Source: Lachnospiraceae bacterium
GTDB taxonomy: Bacteria; Bacillota; Clostridia; Lachnospirales; Lachnospiraceae
Direction of reading: 5' to 3'
Length of the DNA: 46,161 bases
Assembly (NCBI GenBank): GCA_022510705.1
Contig: JAFLSX010000003.1
Coordinates: 1-46,161 of the forward strand
This document shows positions 43,701-46,161 of this stretch, piece after piece (the stretch's first letter is position 1; every line of letters begins with the position of its first letter). A program made the position numbers and the translations under genes. The notes under the pieces are model-generated. The model was given only the letters and a program-made list of their open reading frames with translations. It was not told where the DNA came from and did no database searches.

Positions 43701-43877
43701 CGAAACAGACTGATAAAAGATCGCAAACAGGCAGCGTATGAGAAATCCGCCAAACAACACGGCAAAAATGATGTCCCTGCGGCATACTGTATCTGAGAAA
43801 CGGCGCATTCGGTAAACGCCATACAAAAGTCCCAGAACGGTTATCGCAGCAACTACATGAATGGTTAGAAACGTCAT
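40746..43877 (-). CDS. Double GT-C membrane glycosyltransferase with C-terminal PMT domain
   Basis: A 1043-residue membrane protein with about 20 hydrophobic helices. The N-terminal half (to about 460) is GT-C-like with NPVILMNSSIWGQMDSIYT near residue 160-178 (WGQxD, as in ALG-type mannosyltransferases). A connecting segment with a beta-rich exported region follows (about 500-620). The C-terminal half is a PMT domain: FDEIYHARTAYEYI at about 627, THPPLGKLIMSIGIMLFGM, FGWRIMG and the HYHSGL segment. PMT enzymes transfer mannose from a lipid phosphate to Ser/Thr outside the membrane. AAGGAGGGGATATACT precedes the ATG. Single gene, divergent from sortase B. Confidence 0.9.
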   Translation of the reverse strand: MTFLTIHVVAAITVLGLLYGVYRMRRFSDTVCRRDIIFAVLFGGFLIRCLFAIFYQSVSEDTLYFADMTYLAFDNKLSEFYASRVAESFTPGVTYIFWILGCIYTVTGIPYLSGGFLLLLKLPAILCDIVAGYLIYKVCLKAVGEKRALLFSAIYLFNPVILMNSSIWGQMDSIYTLAVAAMCIFLTQKKLTHATVAFGVGFLFSPLMIWFLPLLLIGLIDQVILHDFTPRKLGYHLSVALCTVSCVLLASIPLDLNQVFTRYVNQLFSSGYAAVNAFNLWGLLGQNWISQNTVPLLFSIGQMGIVISFLIAAVTVFLFFKLPGIKGRYYLMGAFLTVSMFLFSTGIHDRYLYPAILLFLFAYLEQSFRELYVCYIAFSILHMYNLGYSLFIYDYQNYSRRSFVILFFSAAFLLTGSFFYRLFYRLLLKPSARFPMPEFDFYPLWQKDPDQASKSGISYAPEPSVKKMAFTRMDILIILIITLGYSFFALRDLGSLRAPQSEYLMSEGDSIVLEMKENELPDRLYWYLGSYHKREFTLEYKTAAEGNWVTINEDLTMSDVFRWSYVDLPANSRYLRLTCKSDIASVMELVFTGYDGEVFMPVNAPDYTALFDEADMFSSDLSFRNGTYFDEIYHARTAYEYIHGLTPYENTHPPLGKLIMSIGIMLFGMTPFGWRIMGTLIGILMLPVLYLIGRDLTRSRILGGFACLLFAFDFMHFAQTRIATIDVYVTFFILLMYYFMYKYCRMSFYDSPLSKTLLPLGACGISMGLGIASKWTGVYAGAGLAVLFFYTLYRRYREYRYAKASPNAFSNGIPHSQVISRFASYTKKTILFCIVFFVLIPFMIYLLSYLPVKSGNQGLFTRMWGNQLHMFHYHSGLDAEHYYGSSWDQWPTMIKPIFYYSGVIDTDLRQGISAFGNPLVWWVGIPAFCYMVYLALKNKDRTASWLCVSYLAQYLPWCLVSRLTFIYHYFPSVPFVVLMIMYSAYKLKNRMSQKSYYYALGLYAVGTVGLFLLFYPVLSGQTVSLNYVSQFLRWMDSWVLVLK

Positions 43878-44000
43878 AGTATATCCCCTCCTTTTCCTCT
43901 GTCTCCTATTACATAACAGAGGAACTATAAAAATAATACCACGAAAGGAAAAAAAAGGCCATTTTTTCTTGCTATTTTTTTCTGATTTTATAAAAAAACA

Positions 44001-44029
44001 TTGCTCTTGTAAAAAAATAAATGTATAAT
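44001..44029 (+). promoter_or_regulatory. Promoter of the sortase gene
   Basis: TTGCTC, 17-base spacer, TATAAT, in an A/T-rich spacer about 30 bases before the start codon. The rest of 43878-44057 shows no gene. Confidence 0.5.
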
Positions 44030-44057
44030 AAAAGTAATAAAAAAGGAAAGTGATGAA

Positions 44058-44864
44058 ATGAAAGGGAATATTCAGAAAATAGTACGTATACTGATATCGA
44101 TATGCCTGACCGGACTGGTGGTTTTCTGTGGTTATCGAATGGTGGATGCCATAGTTTCTGAGAAAAAAGCGGCCGAATCCTATGCGGAGTTGGCTGCCAA
44201 GGTAGGGGCTACAGTCAGGAATGACAGTACTCCCGAAACCGCGGATACGGTTGAGGAAGGTCCGATAGAGGTTTTCTATCCGGATTTGCAGTTGGATATA
44301 GCTGCACTGGAGGCTATGAATGGAGATTTTAAGGGGTGGCTCTACTTTCCGGCACTGGATATCAGCTATCCGATCGTGCAGGGCGAGGACAATTCCTACT
44401 ATTTAAAGCATGCCTTTGACGACGAAAAACTCTATGCAGGCTGTATCTTTATGGATTGCGGTGCTTCAGACGATTGGTCTGACAGGAATACTTTCGTGTT
44501 TGGACATAATATGCGTGACGGCAGTATGTTTGGCGGTTTTAAGAAGCTGCTCGATGATACAAGCCTGTGTGAGGAACAGCCCTATTTCTATATATATACG
44601 GAAGATTGGGTTTACACATATAAAATCTTTTCCTATTATAAGACGAAATCCTCCAGTGACCGTTATATGACGTTCAATACGGATGAAACCTATGACGCAT
44701 ATACGGAGTGGGCGGTAGAGAATTCTTTATACACGGCAAGAATGGACTTGTCGGACAGACCGAATATTGTTTCCCTGTCCACCTGTTACGGTTCGGCCGG
44801 TACCAGCAGAAGGATTATGATCCACGGTGCCATGACGGCAAAAGAGCCCTATCTGCATGAATAA
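44058..44864 (+). CDS. srtB: Class B sortase
   Basis: A 268-residue membrane-anchored transpeptidase. One N-terminal helix (about 9-28) anchors it, then a Glu-rich linker, then the sortase domain from about 85. Catalytic residues are visible: H150 in FVFGHNMRDGSMFGGF, C243 in SLSTCYG and R251/R252 in SRRIMIHG. KGWLYFPALDISYPIVQGED is typical of class B. It cleaves a sorting motif in surface proteins and joins them to peptidoglycan. The next gene encodes a probable surface protein, hence a likely substrate (inference). GGAAAGTGATGAA lies before the ATG. Confidence 0.95.
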   Translation: MKGNIQKIVRILISICLTGLVVFCGYRMVDAIVSEKKAAESYAELAAKVGATVRNDSTPETADTVEEGPIEVFYPDLQLDIAALEAMNGDFKGWLYFPALDISYPIVQGEDNSYYLKHAFDDEKLYAGCIFMDCGASDDWSDRNTFVFGHNMRDGSMFGGFKKLLDDTSLCEEQPYFYIYTEDWVYTYKIFSYYKTKSSSDRYMTFNTDETYDAYTEWAVENSLYTARMDLSDRPNIVSLSTCYGSAGTSRRIMIHGAMTAKEPYLHE

Positions 44865-44984
44865 GTACGAACTTGAATTATTTAAAAAATATTTCCAAAA
44901 TGTTGAACCTTTTTTGACCCAAAGGGAGTCTTAATAAGTAGATAGAAAAAATGTCAGTTTTCATAGTAGAAAGAGGTTGAGCGT

Positions 44985-46161
44985 ATGAAGAGAAAGAGCA
45001 TGAAAGGCAAACTGAAAAAGTTGATGGTCGGCGTGCTGAGTGCGGTAGTGGTTGCAAGTACCGTAGTTGGCTTGTCTGACATTGCTATGGCGGACGCTAA
45101 TATGGCACCGTCAAATGCGAAAGATGAGAATGAAAAGCTGATAGTAGCCAAAATAGACGTAGGTGATCCCTACTCCTATTCCGTGTTTACCAGAGTCTTT
45201 TCTCAAGGAAACCATATTGAAGGAACGGTTGCTGCTAAGGAAATCAATCTTGGCCTTCAGATCAATGGCTATTTCTCCGGACAGGGAAGCAACAGCTTGG
45301 CGTATGTTGCCAAGACCACCGGTGGCCTGATGTTCCAGAATTATAAGACAAAGCTGATCATCGGTGACGATACTCCTGCTTTTTCGGGTATTGACTTGGC
45401 CCAGGCAACTGCAGGCCTCTTCTCTTCCAGCAACGGTTCTTTAGACTCTTATACTATTGCAGATACAGATTATATGAATCAGTCTATCGAGAATGCTTTC
45501 ACAGCATTGCAAGCAAAGTCTGACAGCTATAAGACAATGACCACCAATGAGGCGGCCGGTCTTATCGTATATGATTTACCGGACGGAAGCGGTATCAATG
45601 ATTCTCTGGTACAGGAGATTCAGAGTTATGCTGAAGATGGCAAGACGGTTGTTATCAACGTAGGCGGTACTACCGTATCGGATCTCAAACATTGGAACGG
45701 GCCGACATACGCTTGGTGGGCAAACAACATTACTTGGAACTTCTATGACGCAACCTCGGTATCTTTGAGCAACAATACCTATGGTACCGTATATGCATTA
45801 AAAGCTACTGTTTGGAATGAAAACTGGATCGTAGGCCGTGTGTTCTGTGACACCTTCAAACAGAATGGTGAGATTCATGCACCGGATTTATCCACGAAAC
45901 CGGCTCCTACACCTACACCTAGTGAGGAACCTACACCGACACCGGAAGAGGAACCTACACCGACACCGGAAGAGACAGCTACACCTACACCGGAGTCCAC
46001 ACCGACACCGACACCGGAAGAGACAGCTACACCTACGCCGGAATCCACACCGACTCCTACACCGGAGTCTACACCGACACCTACACCGGAGTCTACACCG
46101 ACTCCCACACCGGAGTCTACACCGACTCCCACACCGGAGTCTACACCGACACCTACACCGG
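44985..46161 (+). CDS. Surface protein, choice-of-anchor-A type, truncated by window end
   Basis: The frame is open to the window end (392 codons). A signal peptide of about 36 residues (basic start MKRKSMKGKLKKL, hydrophobic core, ending IAMA-DA) begins a globular domain of about 270 residues. VFTRVFSQGNHIEGTVAAKE at the start and TYGTVYALKATV...GRVFCDTFKQNGEIH at the end are the hallmarks of a 'choice-of-anchor A' beta-solenoid domain. The end is a Pro/Thr/Glu stalk of PTPTPES repeats. The sorting signal would lie beyond the window. AAAGAGGTTGAGCGT precedes the ATG. Directly follows sortase B by 120 bases. Confidence 0.85.
   Translation, partial: MKRKSMKGKLKKLMVGVLSAVVVASTVVGLSDIAMADANMAPSNAKDENEKLIVAKIDVGDPYSYSVFTRVFSQGNHIEGTVAAKEINLGLQINGYFSGQGSNSLAYVAKTTGGLMFQNYKTKLIIGDDTPAFSGIDLAQATAGLFSSSNGSLDSYTIADTDYMNQSIENAFTALQAKSDSYKTMTTNEAAGLIVYDLPDGSGINDSLVQEIQSYAEDGKTVVINVGGTTVSDLKHWNGPTYAWWANNITWNFYDATSVSLSNNTYGTVYALKATVWNENWIVGRVFCDTFKQNGEIHAPDLSTKPAPTPTPSEEPTPTPEEEPTPTPEETATPTPESTPTPTPEETATPTPESTPTPTPESTPTPTPESTPTPTPESTPTPTPESTPTPTP
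46041..46160 (+). repeat. Five tandem 24-bp repeats coding for the ESTPTPTP stalk
   Basis: Five units of 24 bp start at 46041, 46065, 46089, 46113 and 46137 (GAGTCTACACCGAC-type). They differ only at third positions (ACT CCT, ACA CCT, ACT CCC). Less regular PTPTPEE-like units begin near 45907. The array continues past the window. Confidence 0.92.

Noticed and set aside
45875..46132. Minus-strand Gly/Val/Asp repeat frame
   Set aside because: It is the antisense shadow of the PTPTPES repeats, with no ribosome binding site.
45900..46161. CRISPR-like tandem repeats
   Set aside because: The units are contiguous without unique spacers and code in frame for a protein stalk.
1..46161. Mobile element, prophage, tRNA or rRNA
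   Set aside because: I saw no transposase, integrase, terminal inverted repeats, cloverleaf or rRNA sequence.

Overview
The window looks like chromosomal core and near-core DNA of a motile, Gram-positive anaerobe of the class Clostridia, most likely a Lachnospiraceae member. Supporting signs are moderate G+C, strong AAGGAGG-type ribosome binding sites, hairpin-plus-T-run terminators, a cobalamin and a SAM-I riboswitch, a chemotaxis receptor, a FapA/DUF342 protein, HD-GYP signalling, a class B sortase, and several small proteins of Lachnospiraceae type. I saw no tRNA, rRNA, CRISPR array, insertion sequence or prophage.

Layout. 1-4.6 kb: end of a secreted protein, a metallophosphoesterase, an unknown protein and a methyl-accepting chemotaxis receptor. 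4.6-8.1 kb: a cobalamin-riboswitch-controlled BtuF-BtuC-BtuD-like uptake operon ending in a frameshifted gene that resembles a PduO-type cobalamin adenosyltransferase. 8.1-12.7 kb: a coiled-coil unknown protein, then a run encoding Nudix, MATE, GNAT, a small acidic protein and DUF554. 12.7-20.7 kb: a long co-directional run from a clear promoter. It holds a cysteine-rich small protein, a FapA-like protein with 26-residue repeats, a response regulator/HD-GYP protein overlapping a CASTOR/POLLUX-like channel, then ThuA-like, sugar-isomerase-like and ROK fructokinase genes. It meets a convergent P-type Ca2+ ATPase gene. 23.5-27.6 kb: GT-C glycosyltransferase, eukaryotic-type UDP-sugar pyrophosphorylase, galE.

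27.6-31.7 kb: hemolysin III family protein, a small unknown protein, a small alarmone synthetase, an intergenic segment with evidence for an unannotated minus-strand structured RNA, a tail-anchored coiled-coil repeat protein and a flavin reductase-like protein. 31.7-37.6 kb: Y-family polymerase, a LysM-G5-M23 cell wall hydrolase, MurA, and SAM-riboswitch-controlled MetK. 37.6-46.2 kb: DegV, a GH31 glycosidase, a 1043-residue double GT-C protein with a PMT (protein mannosyltransferase) half, then sortase B and the start of a choice-of-anchor-A type surface protein with a (PTPTPES)n stalk that runs off the window.

The genes suggest coupled themes: corrinoid uptake, c-di-GMP/motility signalling tied to a channel, nucleotide-sugar and cell-envelope glycan assembly, and a sortase-anchored, possibly O-glycosylated surface protein. 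Functional calls rest on motifs read by eye; no database search was possible.
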